A DNA stretch of 40,069 nt from an uncultured Spirochaetaceae bacterium (GCA_944389155.1 CALXLI010000032.1:1-40069), one strand, 5' to 3'. Shown: positions 23,739 to 31,819, counted from the stretch's first letter. Made by a program: numbers and translations. The notes: generated by a model not told the origin, from the letters alone.

Positions 23739-24617
23739 ATGAAAGCGCTTTGCTTTGGTGAGATACTTTGGGATGTGAATGGCAGTGAACGGACGCTTGG
23801 CGGTGCTCCGCTGAACGTTGCAGGGCATATAAGAAGGCTGGGTGGAAATAGCTATATGGCAAGTGCGGTAGGGCGTGATGAACTTGGATCCCTCACGCTC
23901 TCCGCTATCGATTCCCTCGGTGTTGATAGACGCCTTGTGCATCTCTCTGATAACCCTACAGGTATTGCTGAGGTGACGCTGTCGGATGGTATTCCCTCGT
24001 ATGCTTTCAACGATCCTGCGGCCTGGGATGATATAAATATGACAGAGGATGATATGTCATTCCTCGCATCACAGAGCTTTGATGCTGTCGTGTATGGGAC
24101 GCTTGCTGCACGGCATAGCTATTCGCGCATGGCTTTGTTTGCCATCCTCGATTCAATTGATTCAAGGGAATTCTTCTTTGATGTGAATATCCGTCTTTCG
24201 TTCTATAGCGATGAACTGATCATGGAAGGGCTGAAGAGGGCGACTATACTCAAGATGAATGATGAGGAGGTCCCGGCAGTCGCCTCTGCGCTTGGGTGCG
24301 GAAAGGAACGTGTTATCGATCGCCTTTTCCAGATGCCTCGCCTGGGTAAGGTCATCGTTACATGCGGAAAGGAAGGTGCTTATTGCTATGAGAGAGATGG
24401 ATTCTGTGTTCATGCAGATGCGGGATCTGCCGAGGTTGTCAGCACGGTAGGCGCGGGGGACAGTCTTTCTGCGGCATTCCTTTTCTTTTCATCCCTTGGA
24501 TACGATGCATCACAGTCGCTAGAAAGAGCTGCGAAGGTTGCTGAATTTGTCGTTACAGAACCCGGTGCTATTCCGGAATATCCAGAGAATCTGAAGAAAA
24601 AACTCGGTGTCTGTTGA
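23739..24617 (+). CDS. PfkB family kinase, probable fructokinase
   Basis: Fructokinase makes fructose-6-phosphate from fructose and ATP. The 292-residue protein has the PfkB N-terminal signature GGAPLNVAGHIRRLGG (21-36), with FGEILWDV just before, and the C-terminal signature with the catalytic Asp and anion hole in VGAGDSLSAAF (237-247). Other PfkB sugar kinases cannot be excluded, but the cluster with an amylosucrase-family enzyme, which releases fructose, supports this call. A TATAAA box lies ten bases before the ATG, with GAGGT in between, so its leader is either very short or starts further upstream. It follows the importer operon after a hairpin and is probably a separate unit. Confidence 0.88.
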   Translation: MKALCFGEILWDVNGSERTLGGAPLNVAGHIRRLGGNSYMASAVGRDELGSLTLSAIDSLGVDRRLVHLSDNPTGIAEVTLSDGIPSYAFNDPAAWDDINMTEDDMSFLASQSFDAVVYGTLAARHSYSRMALFAILDSIDSREFFFDVNIRLSFYSDELIMEGLKRATILKMNDEEVPAVASALGCGKERVIDRLFQMPRLGKVIVTCGKEGAYCYERDGFCVHADAGSAEVVSTVGAGDSLSAAFLFFSSLGYDASQSLERAAKVAEFVVTEPGAIPEYPENLKKKLGVC

Positions 24618-24668
24618 TATCCACATATGAAAACTGATAGAATCCCGATTTGGTACTTCCGTATTGGC

Positions 24669-24698
24669 TTGACAAGTATTGGCGTTGTTATATATCAT
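24669..24698 (+). promoter_or_regulatory. Promoter of the rpmG-tRNA-secE-nusG unit
   Basis: TTGACA (24669-24674) is perfect and TATCAT (24693-24698) matches five of six, with 18 bases between; TATATC at a 16-base spacing is an alternative. The rpmG ATG is at 24762. Confidence 0.7.
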
Positions 24699-24761
24699 AC
24701 GCTTCTGCGGGCCGCATGACGGCTGTTTAGGAAATAAAGACCACGGGTCAGGAGAATAGAG

Positions 24762-24941
24762 ATGGCTAGTTCAAAGAAGAAAGGTCCAGTAGAGAAGATT
24801 GCTCTTCAGTGCACAGAGTGCAAGCAGAAGAACTATACAACTGAGAAGAATCGTCGCAATACGCCAAATAAGCTTGAGCTTATGAAGTATTGTCCATTCG
24901 AGCACAAGCACACTCTGCATCGCGAGACCAAGATAAAGTAA
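24762..24941 (+). CDS. rpmG: 50S ribosomal protein L33
   Basis: This 59-residue protein of the large ribosomal subunit is recognised by [20 protein letters not shown] and the end [20 protein letters not shown] lies 7-8 bases upstream of the ATG. L33 often has a zinc ribbon of four Cys. Here C17, C20 and C44 are present, but the fourth position is E47, followed by H48, so zinc binding would be incomplete or use Glu/His. It is the first gene of the unit and is followed by tRNA-Trp, secE and nusG, a common bacterial order. Confidence 0.96.
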   Translation: MASSKKKGPVEKIALQCTECKQKNYTTEKNRRNTPNKLELMKYCPFEHKHTLHRETKIK

Positions 24942-24963
24942 TTCACGTATTCGGGGTGCGAGC

Positions 24964-25037
24964 AGGTCAGTAGCTCCAACGGCTAGAGCACTGGTCTCCA
25001 AAACCGGGTGTTGTAGGTTCGAATCCTACCTGGCCTG
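24964..25037 (+). tRNA. tRNA-Trp (anticodon CCA)
   Basis: The acceptor AGGTCAG (24964-24970) pairs with CTGGCCT (25030-25036), with G73 as discriminator. The D stem is GCTC/GAGC, the anticodon arm is CTGGT-CTCCAAA-ACCGG with anticodon CCA, and the T arm is GTAGG-TTCGAAT-CCTAC. CCA is not encoded. It lies between rpmG and secE, where tRNA-Trp is found in many bacteria. Confidence 0.96.
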
Positions 25038-25066
25038 CTGGCATCCCGAAATAATGAGGGAAAGCA

Positions 25067-25246
25067 ATGAATAAGATCGCAAGATATTTCAAGGAGTGCT
25101 GGCTTGAGATGAAGAAGGTATCCTGGCCTAACAGACAGGAGGTCCTTCATTCCACATGGATCGTAATCATCTCCACAATCATCTTTGCAGTAGTGCTTGG
25201 TGTTGTTGATATCGTCCTTGGCCTCTGCCTTGATCTTATATTCTAG
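25067..25246 (+). CDS. secE: Preprotein translocase subunit SecE
   Basis: SecE is the clamp of the SecYEG protein-conducting channel in the inner membrane. The 59-residue protein has the short amphipathic helix with the family motif EMKKVSWPNRQEV, followed by one transmembrane helix (about WIVIISTIIFAVVLGVVDIVL). This is the single-helix form. A GAGGG sequence lies about nine bases before the ATG. It is followed eight bases later by nusG. Confidence 0.95.
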   Translation: MNKIARYFKECWLEMKKVSWPNRQEVLHSTWIVIISTIIFAVVLGVVDIVLGLCLDLIF

Positions 25247-25254
25247 GAGAGAAG

Positions 25255-25827
25255 ATGGCTAAAGGCTGGTACGTAGTTCATACCTATACAGGATACGAGC
25301 AGAAGATCGAGAGAACGATAAACAAGCTCAGAAGCATCGATGGCGAATTCGCTGCATATTGCACAGGCGTCAACGTGCCGATGGAGAAGGTCGTTGTCAT
25401 AAACGACAAGGGCGAGAAGAAGGAAGAGATGAAGAAGGTCCTTCCTGGATACATCCTCGTCGAGCTTGATCTGCCTGAGAATACCTGGAGGACGATAACT
25501 GCGAAGATTGCGAGGATTACAGGGGTCACAGGCTTCCTTACAGCTGACAAGACAGGAAAGAATCCTCCAAAGCCGCTTAGCCAGCGTGAACATAGCGACA
25601 TCCTGCGTCGAACAGGCGAAATGCCGGAAGAGAAGGTGTTCCGTCCAAAGCAGGACTTTGAGAAAGGCGAGGAGGTCAAGGTCATATCCGGCCCATTCGC
25701 ATCTTTCAATGGAACGATTGATGAGATTGACCTTACGAAAGGCAGGCTTCGCCTTTCTGTTCAGATCTTCGGTCGTTCAACACCTGTCGAGGTTGATTTC
25801 TCACAGGTTGAGAAGGTCCTGGTATAA
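25255..25827 (+). CDS. nusG: Transcription elongation/antitermination factor NusG
   Basis: NusG binds RNA polymerase, reduces or promotes pausing, and links it to Rho or the ribosome. The 190-residue protein has the NGN domain (WYVVHTYTGYEQKIER at the start, LPGYILVELDLPENTWRTI in the middle) and a C-terminal KOW domain (FEKGEEVKVISGPFASFNGTIDEID). AGGAG lies directly upstream of the ATG. Its stop codon is in the loop of a terminator hairpin (25815-25846), so the nusG transcript is partly separated from rplK. Confidence 0.96.
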   Translation: MAKGWYVVHTYTGYEQKIERTINKLRSIDGEFAAYCTGVNVPMEKVVVINDKGEKKEEMKKVLPGYILVELDLPENTWRTITAKIARITGVTGFLTADKTGKNPPKPLSQREHSDILRRTGEMPEEKVFRPKQDFEKGEEVKVISGPFASFNGTIDEIDLTKGRLRLSVQIFGRSTPVEVDFSQVEKVLV

Positions 25828-25846
25828 TCCAGGGCCATCGGTTTTT
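25815..25846 (+). terminator. Terminator overlapping the nusG stop codon
   Basis: GGTCCTGG (25815-25822) pairs with CCAGGGCC (25829-25836) around the loop TATAAT, which contains the TAA stop. Five T (25842-25846) follow after five bases. It probably attenuates read-through from secE-nusG into the L11 operon. Confidence 0.65.
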
Positions 25847-25865
25847 AACAATATAGCTTGAAAGT

Positions 25866-25959
25866 CTCCCTTGATTCATCAAGGTGGGAGCTCTTCGTTG
25901 AAGAGCGTTAATACCAGCGCAGAGTCCGTATTTTCGGTCAGCTCAGACCAGACTCAGCG
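25866..25959 (+). promoter_or_regulatory. Structured leader of the rplK operon
   Basis: Three hairpins lie between nusG and rplK. CCTTG pairs with CAAGG inside CTC/GAG arms (about 25866-25890). GCTCTTC (25890-25896) pairs with GAAGAGC (25900-25906). CGCaGAGTC (25918-25926) pairs with GACTCaGCG (25951-25959), enclosing GGTC/GACC. The last one ends four bases before the rplK Shine-Dalgarno sequence. L1 is known to repress its own operon by binding such a leader; that this is the L1 site is inference. I see no clear promoter in this stretch. Confidence 0.5.
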
Positions 25960-25974
25960 TTAAGGAGAAGAAAA

Positions 25975-26406
25975 ATGGCAAAGAAGAAGGTTACTGCGGT
26001 AATCAAGCTGCAGTGCCCTGCCCAGAAGGCCACACCGGCACCACCGATCGGACCGGCTCTTGGACCTCATGGAGTAAGTGCACCTCAGTTCGTCCAGCAG
26101 TTCAATGACAAGACAAAGAACTACGAACCTGGACTCATCCTTCCTGTTATCATCACGGTTTATCAGGACAAGAGTTTCTCATTCATCCTGAAGACCCCTC
26201 CGGCAGCGGTCCTCATCAAGAAGGCCCTTGGCATCCAGACAGCATCCGGCACTCCAAACAAGACAAAGGTCGGAAAGCTCACAGATGCACAGCTTACGGA
26301 AATCGCCCAGACAAAGCTTGAGGATCTTAACGCTAACGATATCGAGGCTGCTAAGAGAATCATTGCAGGCACAGCCCGTTCAATGGGTGTAGAGGTGGAG
26401 AAGTAA
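25975..26406 (+). CDS. rplK: 50S ribosomal protein L11
   Basis: L11 forms the GTPase-associated centre of the ribosome with 23S rRNA and the L10-L12 stalk. The 143-residue protein has the N-terminal [25 protein letters not shown]-type region (here [20 protein letters not shown]) with the flexible proline-rich linker, and the rRNA-binding C-terminal domain ending [14 protein letters not shown]. The length is normal. The ATG follows AAGGAG. It is the first gene of the rplKAJL-rpoBC cluster and is followed by rplA after one base. Confidence 0.97.
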   Translation: MAKKKVTAVIKLQCPAQKATPAPPIGPALGPHGVSAPQFVQQFNDKTKNYEPGLILPVIITVYQDKSFSFILKTPPAAVLIKKALGIQTASGTPNKTKVGKLTDAQLTEIAQTKLEDLNANDIEAAKRIIAGTARSMGVEVEK

Positions 26407-26407
26407 G

Positions 26408-27103
26408 ATGAAAAGAGGAAAGAAATATCAGGAAGCTGTAAAGAAGTTTGACAGAAACAAGCAGTATTCCCTTGCAGAAGCTGCTCAGATCGTTAAGGAC
26501 TGTGCATATGCTTCCTTTACCGAGACTGTAGAAGTTGCTGTTTCCCTTTCACTTAAGAAGAGCCAGTCAGTCAGAGATACAGTTGTTCTTCCAAACCAGT
26601 TCATGGCTCAGAAGAAGATCCTTGTATTCGCTAAGGGTGACAAGGCTGAAGAGGCAAAGGCAGCAGGTGCTGCATATGTAGGTGATACAGACCTCATCGA
26701 TAAGATCAGAGGCGGCTGGATGGATTTCGACATCGCAGTTGCAACTCCTGACATGATGAAGGATGTAGGTAGGCTTGGACCTATCCTCGGCAGAAGAGGT
26801 CTTATGCCTAACCCGAAGACACATACAGTCACGAATGATATCAAGGAAGCTTTGGCTGAGCTCAACAAGGGTCGTGTAGAGTTCCGTTCTGACAAGACAG
26901 GCGTTGTCCATCTTGCAGTTGGCAAGGTTGATATGGATGCTGCCAAGATTGCAGAGAACGCTCAGGCAACTATTGCTGAGATCATCAGAAAGAAGCCTTC
27001 AGACGCAAAGGGTGATTTCATCCTCTCTGTTTCTCTTTCTTCGACAATGGGCCCTGGTGTTCATGTCAACACCAAGGACGTAACAGAGTCTGCAGCTGTA
27101 TAA
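26408..27103 (+). CDS. rplA: 50S ribosomal protein L1
   Basis: L1 builds the mobile L1 stalk that helps release the spent tRNA, and it often represses the rplKA mRNA. The 231-residue protein has the family signature region FDIAVATPDMMKDVGRLGPILGRRGLMPNPKTHTV and the ending SSTMGPGVHVN. It follows rplK by one base, so translation is coupled, and precedes rplJ by 12 bases. Confidence 0.97.
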   Translation: MKRGKKYQEAVKKFDRNKQYSLAEAAQIVKDCAYASFTETVEVAVSLSLKKSQSVRDTVVLPNQFMAQKKILVFAKGDKAEEAKAAGAAYVGDTDLIDKIRGGWMDFDIAVATPDMMKDVGRLGPILGRRGLMPNPKTHTVTNDIKEALAELNKGRVEFRSDKTGVVHLAVGKVDMDAAKIAENAQATIAEIIRKKPSDAKGDFILSVSLSSTMGPGVHVNTKDVTESAAV

Positions 27104-27115
27104 GGAGGAGTTAGC

Positions 27116-27643
27116 ATGGAAAACTACAAGACACGCATAACACCTGCAAAGGAAGATGCAGTAAAGGCCCTCAAGGACGAGTTTGCTGGATACGATAGCT
27201 TCATTTTCACAGATTACAGAGGCATGACAGTTCAGCAGATCACTGATCTTAGGAAGGCTCTCAGGAAGCAGGAAGCTGCTTACCGTGTTGTCAAGAACCG
27301 CTATGCAAAGATTGCTATGAAGGGACTTGATAAGAACGGTGTTGATGATCAGATGGTAGGTCCTACAGCTGTAGCTCTTGTAAAGGGTGACAGCGCAAAC
27401 ACTGTAGCAAAGGCTCTCTTCCAGCTTGGAAAGGATGGCGTAACGCTTACAGTCAAGGGCGCTCTTATCGGCGATGAGCTGATGACAGCTGATCAGGTAG
27501 AGGCACTTTCGAAGCTCCCTACAAAGCTCGAACTCATCTCTTCCCTCATGGGAACGATGAAGGCACCTGTACAGAAGCTTGCCGCTACTCTTCTCGCATA
27601 TGTCGAGTCGAAGGGTGGAGCTCCTGCGGAAGAATCCAACTGA
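27116..27643 (+). CDS. rplJ: 50S ribosomal protein L10
   Basis: L10 is the base of the L7/L12 stalk that recruits translation factors. The 175-residue protein shows FIFTDYRGMTVQQITDLRKALR and the C-terminal helix that carries the L12 dimers. A strong AAGGAGGAG lies before the ATG. It is only 12 bases from rplA, so no long L10 leader is present in front of it. The structured space follows the gene instead, before rplL. Confidence 0.97.
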   Translation: MENYKTRITPAKEDAVKALKDEFAGYDSFIFTDYRGMTVQQITDLRKALRKQEAAYRVVKNRYAKIAMKGLDKNGVDDQMVGPTAVALVKGDSANTVAKALFQLGKDGVTLTVKGALIGDELMTADQVEALSKLPTKLELISSLMGTMKAPVQKLAATLLAYVESKGGAPAEESN

Positions 27644-27645
27644 AT

Positions 27646-27680
27646 ACGGTCTTAGTCTTCAGAGTAACCTGCTAGACCGT
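27646..27680 (+). promoter_or_regulatory. Hairpin between rplJ and rplL
   Basis: ACGGTCT (27646-27652) and AGACCGT (27674-27680) are exact inverted copies with a 21-base loop. No T run follows. It lies three bases after the rplJ stop and 29 bases before the rplL ATG; it may protect the mRNA or tune the high L12 output. Confidence 0.4.
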
Positions 27681-27709
27681 TGGCAATAAATTTATAAGGA
27701 GAAGGTAAT

Positions 27710-28084
27710 ATGGCTACAAAGGAAGAAATCATTGAGTCAATCGCATCAATGAGCGTGATGGACGTTGCAGATCTCATCAAGATGATGGAAGAGAAGTTCG
27801 GCGTTGTTGCAGCTGCTGCTGTTGCTGCTGGTCCTGCTGCTGCAGGCGAGGCTGCTCCTGCAGAGGAAGAGCAGACAGAGTTCACAGTTGTTCTCAAGAG
27901 TGTTGACGCTGCTAAGAAGATCGCTTGTATCAAGGAAGTCAGAGCTGTTACAGGTCTTGGCCTCAAGGAAGCAAAGGATCTTTGCGAGAACGGCGGTACA
28001 CTCAAGGAGGGCGTAAGCAAGGAGGAGGCTGCTTCCATGAAGGAGAAGCTTACTGCTGCTGGCTGTGAAATCGAGGTAAAGTAA
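27710..28084 (+). CDS. rplL: 50S ribosomal protein L7/L12
   Basis: L12 is the multi-copy stalk protein that binds EF-Tu and EF-G. The 124-residue protein has the N-terminal dimer domain ([18 protein letters not shown]), an alanine-rich hinge ([20 protein letters not shown]) and the factor-binding C-terminal domain ([23 protein letters not shown]). A strong AAGGAGAAGG sequence lies before the ATG. Confidence 0.97.
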   Translation: MATKEEIIESIASMSVMDVADLIKMMEEKFGVVAAAAVAAGPAAAGEAAPAEEEQTEFTVVLKSVDAAKKIACIKEVRAVTGLGLKEAKDLCENGGTLKEGVSKEEAASMKEKLTAAGCEIEVK

Positions 28085-28106
28085 CAGCGTCTTAACCTTT
28101 ATTTGA

Positions 28107-28155
28107 CCTGGGTCCCAGGGCCCAGGCTATGCCATCGGAGTCCCCGATGGCATAG
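28107..28155 (+). promoter_or_regulatory. Two hairpins between rplL and rpoB (attenuator or processing site)
   Basis: CCTGGG (28107-28112) pairs with CCCAGG (28121-28126). CTATGCCATCGG (28127-28138) then pairs with CCGATGGCATAG (28144-28155), a perfect 12-pair stem with a five-base loop. No T run follows, so a processing or pausing site is as likely as a terminator. In other bacteria this position holds the rplL-rpoB attenuator that lowers polymerase subunit output relative to L12. Confidence 0.55.
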
Positions 28156-28209
28156 GTGTCTATAGATAAAAAGAGAAAAATAGGTACTTCGGTGCTTTAT
28201 GGAGGTACA

Positions 28210-31200
28210 ATGATGGCCAGCAAAGGCAAAGCCATTAAGAGAATTGACATCGGTTCTGAGTTGCCGGAAGTATGCGAACTTCCTAATCTTATCGGTATTC
28301 AGACTGAGTCATTCAGGAATTTCCTGCAGCTCGATAAGCTTGAGAAGGGCATCAGTCCCGACCCTAACCTTGGACTAGAGAAGGTTTTCCGTTCAACATT
28401 CCCGATCGTTTCCCCGAATGAGGATATGAGAGTTGAGTATTACGGCTATACCGTTGATATGGAGAATATCAAATACTCGGAGTCTGAGTGCAAGAAGAAG
28501 GGCAGGACATACGGTGTTCCTGTAAAGGCCCGTGTTGCGCTTGAAACAGTCAAGAATGGCGAAATCAAGGAGAAGGAGATATTCTTCGGCGATTTCCCTT
28601 TGATGACGGATCGTGGTACCTTCATCATCAACGGTGCTGAGCGTGTAATCGTTTCTCAGATTGTCCGCTCTCCAGGCGTTGTATTCAAGGAAGGCAAGAA
28701 GAACGACGCTTCTTCCCTTTCATATTCCGGAACTCTCTATCCATATTCCGGAACAAAGCTTGAGTTTACCCTTACAAGGAAGAATGAGAAGACAGATTCC
28801 AAGAAGAATGAGGGAACTCTTGCAGCAGAGAAGAAGAAGGTAAACAACATAATCCATGTGAATTTCGGCAAGAAGCCTTTTCTTGTGACCTTCTTCCTTC
28901 GTGTGCTTGGCCTTGAGACAAGGGAGGAAATCGTTTCCTCTTTCTATAAGGCTAAGGATATTGTCATCGATGATGTCCTTTCAGAAAATGTTGTCTTCTA
29001 CTCTTACAAGGATATCTATGATGAGAACGGTGAAATCCGTTTCCTTGCAGGTGAGGAGCTTGGAAATATAGAGCTTCAGGAACTCAGGGACAGAGGCATT
29101 GAGAAGATTGCGGTTGTCGATACCAATGCGCGCGATCTCGATTCCCCGTCACTGGCTGTGCTCAAGACCCTCAGACGCGAGAGGATATTCTGCCCAAGCT
29201 ATCGTCATGAAAGTTCTGAAGAGTTCCAGAATGAGTATATCGGCGCAATTGTCGAAGCTTGCAAGAACTCGCTTCCTCAGAATCTCAAGACATTCCCGGA
29301 TCCTAAGCGTGTGATGAGCTATTTCCAGGATTTCTTCCTCCATGGCAGAGGCTTCCAGCTTTCTGATATCGGCCGTTATAAGCTTAATAAGAAGTTCTAT
29401 GGGATGGAGCAGGAGAAGTACCTTAATGAGACTGCTCTTACAATAGATGATGTCATCAACACAGTTTCATTCCTCATCGATTTCTGCAATGGCGTTATCA
29501 AGGAAGATGATATCGATGCGCTCGGAAACAGAAGGGTACGTACTGTCGGGGAACTTCTTGAGAATAACATAACCGATGCATTCAACCGCATGGCAAAGGC
29601 TGCACGCGAGAAGATGAATACATCTGAGGACTCTGTAAAGCCGCAGGAGGTTATCTCAATCAAGCCTATCGTGGGGGCTATAAAGGAGTTCTTCGGTTCT
29701 TCGCAGCTTTCGCAGTTCATGGATCAGGTGAACCCACTTGCAGAGCTTACCCACAAGAGACGTGTATCAGCTCTTGGTCCTAAGGGTGGTCTTTCAAGGT
29801 CCTCTGCACGTGCTATCTATGAAGTGCGTGACGTACATTACACCCATTATGGCAGAATATGCCCTATCGAGACACCTGAAGGTTCGAATATCGGTCTTAT
29901 CCTGTCGCTCGCCAACTATGCCCGCATCAACGAGCATGGATTCATCGAGACACCGTATAGAAGGGTAAGGAACGGAATCGTCACGAACGAGGTTGAGTAT
30001 CTTGATGCAAACGATGAAGAGAAGTACTACATCGCCCAGGGCAACGCTAAGATAGATGCAGAGGGACATTTCCTGGAGAAAGAGGTATCTGTCCGTCACT
30101 ATGGAGACTACGGTGTTGCATCCCCTGAGGAGATTTCCTGGATGGATGTATCGCCTCGTCAGGTAGTATCTGTAGCTACATCTCTCATTCCATTCCTTGA
30201 GCATGACGATGCTAACCGTGCTCTCATGGGATCAAACATGCAGCGTCAGGCTGTACCTCTTGTGTTCCCAGAAGCTCCAAGAGTTGGAACAGGCATGGAG
30301 CAGAGGACAGCATATGACTCAGGTGTGCTTATCAAGGCAAAGAGAGCTGGCGTTGTGGAATACGCTTCATCGACAGAGATCAGAGTCCGCCCTGACAATC
30401 CTGAGATAAAGGGTGAGATCGATAAGTACGAGGTCCATAAGTTCGAGAGGACAAACCAGGATTCCTGCCTCAATCAGAAGCCTATCGTGAATGTGGGTGA
30501 CCATGTTGATGAGGGTGATGTCCTTGCAGATGGCCCTGCAACGCAGAATGGCGAGCTTGCCCTTGGCCGCAATATCCTTGTTGGATTCGTTCCTTGGAAT
30601 GGCTACAACTACGAGGATGCTGTACTTATCTCTGAGCGTGTCGTAAGAGAGGATATCTACACATCCATACATATCAAGGAATTCTCCATCGATATAAGAG
30701 AGACAAAGCTTGGTCCGGAGAAGCTTACAAGGGATATACCTAACACAAGCGACAAGCTTCTGGAGCATCTTGACAGCGAGGGTATTGTCTGCATCGGAAC
30801 ATACGTCCGTCCTGGTGATATCCTGGTTGGAAAGGTAACACCTAAGAGCGAGTCTGATACAACCCCTGAAGTGAAGCTTCTCAATTCGATCTTCGGCGAG
30901 AAGGCCAAGGAAGTAAGGGATTCCTCTCTCAAAGTCCCTCATGGAACAGAAGGTACTGTCATTGATATACAGCGCCTGAAGAAGAGCGACAAGGATGAGC
31001 TTCAGCCAGGTGTAGAGCAGACTGTAAAGGTTCTCATTGCAACCAAGAGAAAGCTCAAGCAGGGTGATAAGATGGCAGGTAGGCATGGAAACAAGGGTGT
31101 TGTATCCAGAGTCCTTCCGGAAGAGGATATGCCATACATGGAAGATGGCACTCCGCTTGATGTATGTCTCAACCCGCTTGGTGTTCCATCCCGAATGAAT

Positions 31201-31812
31201 ATCGGGCAGCTTATGGAGACTCAGCTTGGATGGGCCGCTGTCAAGAATGACAAGTGGTATAAGACTCCGGTCTTCCAGTCTGCATCAATGGAGCAGATAG
31301 AGCATGAGATGGAGGAGGCTGGGCTTCCAAAGAACAGCAAGACAAAGCTTTACGATGGACGTACCGGTATTCCATTCGTCAATGATGTATTCTGCGGCTA
31401 CATCTATTACCTTAAGCTCCATCACCTTGTTGATGATAAGATGCATGCCCGTTCTACAGGCCCATACTCGCTTGTGACGCAGCAGCCTCTTGGCGGTAAG
31501 GCAATGTTCGGAGGCCAGAGACTTGGAGAAATGGAGGTCTGGGCATTCGAGGCATATGGAGCTGCAAATACGCTTCAGGAGCTTCTTACCATCAAGTCCG
31601 ATGATATGAAGGGACGCGTCCAGATCTATGAGTCTATCGTCAAAGGTGAGCCTACAGAGACTGTATCGATGCCAGAGGCATTCAACGTCCTTGTGCAGGA
31701 GATAAGAGGCCTTGCCCTTGATATCTCAGTCTACGACGAGAATGGAAAGCAGGTTCCGCTGACCGAGAGGGACGAGGAGCTTATCGCAAAGAAAGAGAAG
31801 GGAACTCTCTAA
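28210..31812 (+). CDS. rpoB: RNA polymerase beta subunit
   Basis: RpoB forms one pincer of the polymerase and most of the rifampicin pocket. The 1200-residue protein shows GTFIINGAERVIVSQIVRSPG, the rifampicin region SSQLSQFMDQVNPLAELTHKRR, IETPEGSNIGLI, and the C-terminal GGQRLGEMEVWAFEAYGAA. I start at ATG 28210 (or the adjacent ATG 28213), which follows GGAGG; an in-frame GTG at 28156 lies just after a hairpin and lacks a ribosome binding site. Directly after the rifampicin region the protein reads GPKGGLSRSSARAIYEVRD where most bacteria have GPGGLTRERAGFEVRD, an apparent three-residue expansion. The position equal to E. coli S531 is Ser, and the one equal to N518 is Val. rpoC follows after seven bases. 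Confidence 0.97.
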   Translation: MMASKGKAIKRIDIGSELPEVCELPNLIGIQTESFRNFLQLDKLEKGISPDPNLGLEKVFRSTFPIVSPNEDMRVEYYGYTVDMENIKYSESECKKKGRTYGVPVKARVALETVKNGEIKEKEIFFGDFPLMTDRGTFIINGAERVIVSQIVRSPGVVFKEGKKNDASSLSYSGTLYPYSGTKLEFTLTRKNEKTDSKKNEGTLAAEKKKVNNIIHVNFGKKPFLVTFFLRVLGLETREEIVSSFYKAKDIVIDDVLSENVVFYSYKDIYDENGEIRFLAGEELGNIELQELRDRGIEKIAVVDTNARDLDSPSLAVLKTLRRERIFCPSYRHESSEEFQNEYIGAIVEACKNSLPQNLKTFPDPKRVMSYFQDFFLHGRGFQLSDIGRYKLNKKFYGMEQEKYLNETALTIDDVINTVSFLIDFCNGVIKEDDIDALGNRRVRTVGELLENNITDAFNRMAKAAREKMNTSEDSVKPQEVISIKPIVGAIKEFFGSSQLSQFMDQVNPLAELTHKRRVSALGPKGGLSRSSARAIYEVRDVHYTHYGRICPIETPEGSNIGLILSLANYARINEHGFIETPYRRVRNGIVTNEVEYLDANDEEKYYIAQGNAKIDAEGHFLEKEVSVRHYGDYGVASPEEISWMDVSPRQVVSVATSLIPFLEHDDANRALMGSNMQRQAVPLVFPEAPRVGTGMEQRTAYDSGVLIKAKRAGVVEYASSTEIRVRPDNPEIKGEIDKYEVHKFERTNQDSCLNQKPIVNVGDHVDEGDVLADGPATQNGELALGRNILVGFVPWNGYNYEDAVLISERVVREDIYTSIHIKEFSIDIRETKLGPEKLTRDIPNTSDKLLEHLDSEGIVCIGTYVRPGDILVGKVTPKSESDTTPEVKLLNSIFGEKAKEVRDSSLKVPHGTEGTVIDIQRLKKSDKDELQPGVEQTVKVLIATKRKLKQGDKMAGRHGNKGVVSRVLPEEDMPYMEDGTPLDVCLNPLGVPSRMNIGQLMETQLGWAAVKNDKWYKTPVFQSASMEQIEHEMEEAGLPKNSKTKLYDGRTGIPFVNDVFCGYIYYLKLHHLVDDKMHARSTGPYSLVTQQPLGGKAMFGGQRLGEMEVWAFEAYGAANTLQELLTIKSDDMKGRVQIYESIVKGEPTETVSMPEAFNVLVQEIRGLALDISVYDENGKQVPLTERDEELIAKKEKGTL

Positions 31813-31819
31813 GGAGACG

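Noticed and set aside
30367-31086. A 239-codon open frame on the minus strand inside rpoB
   Set aside because: It is antisense to a highly conserved gene, has no ribosome site or recognisable domain, and is a by-product of the biased codon use of rpoB.
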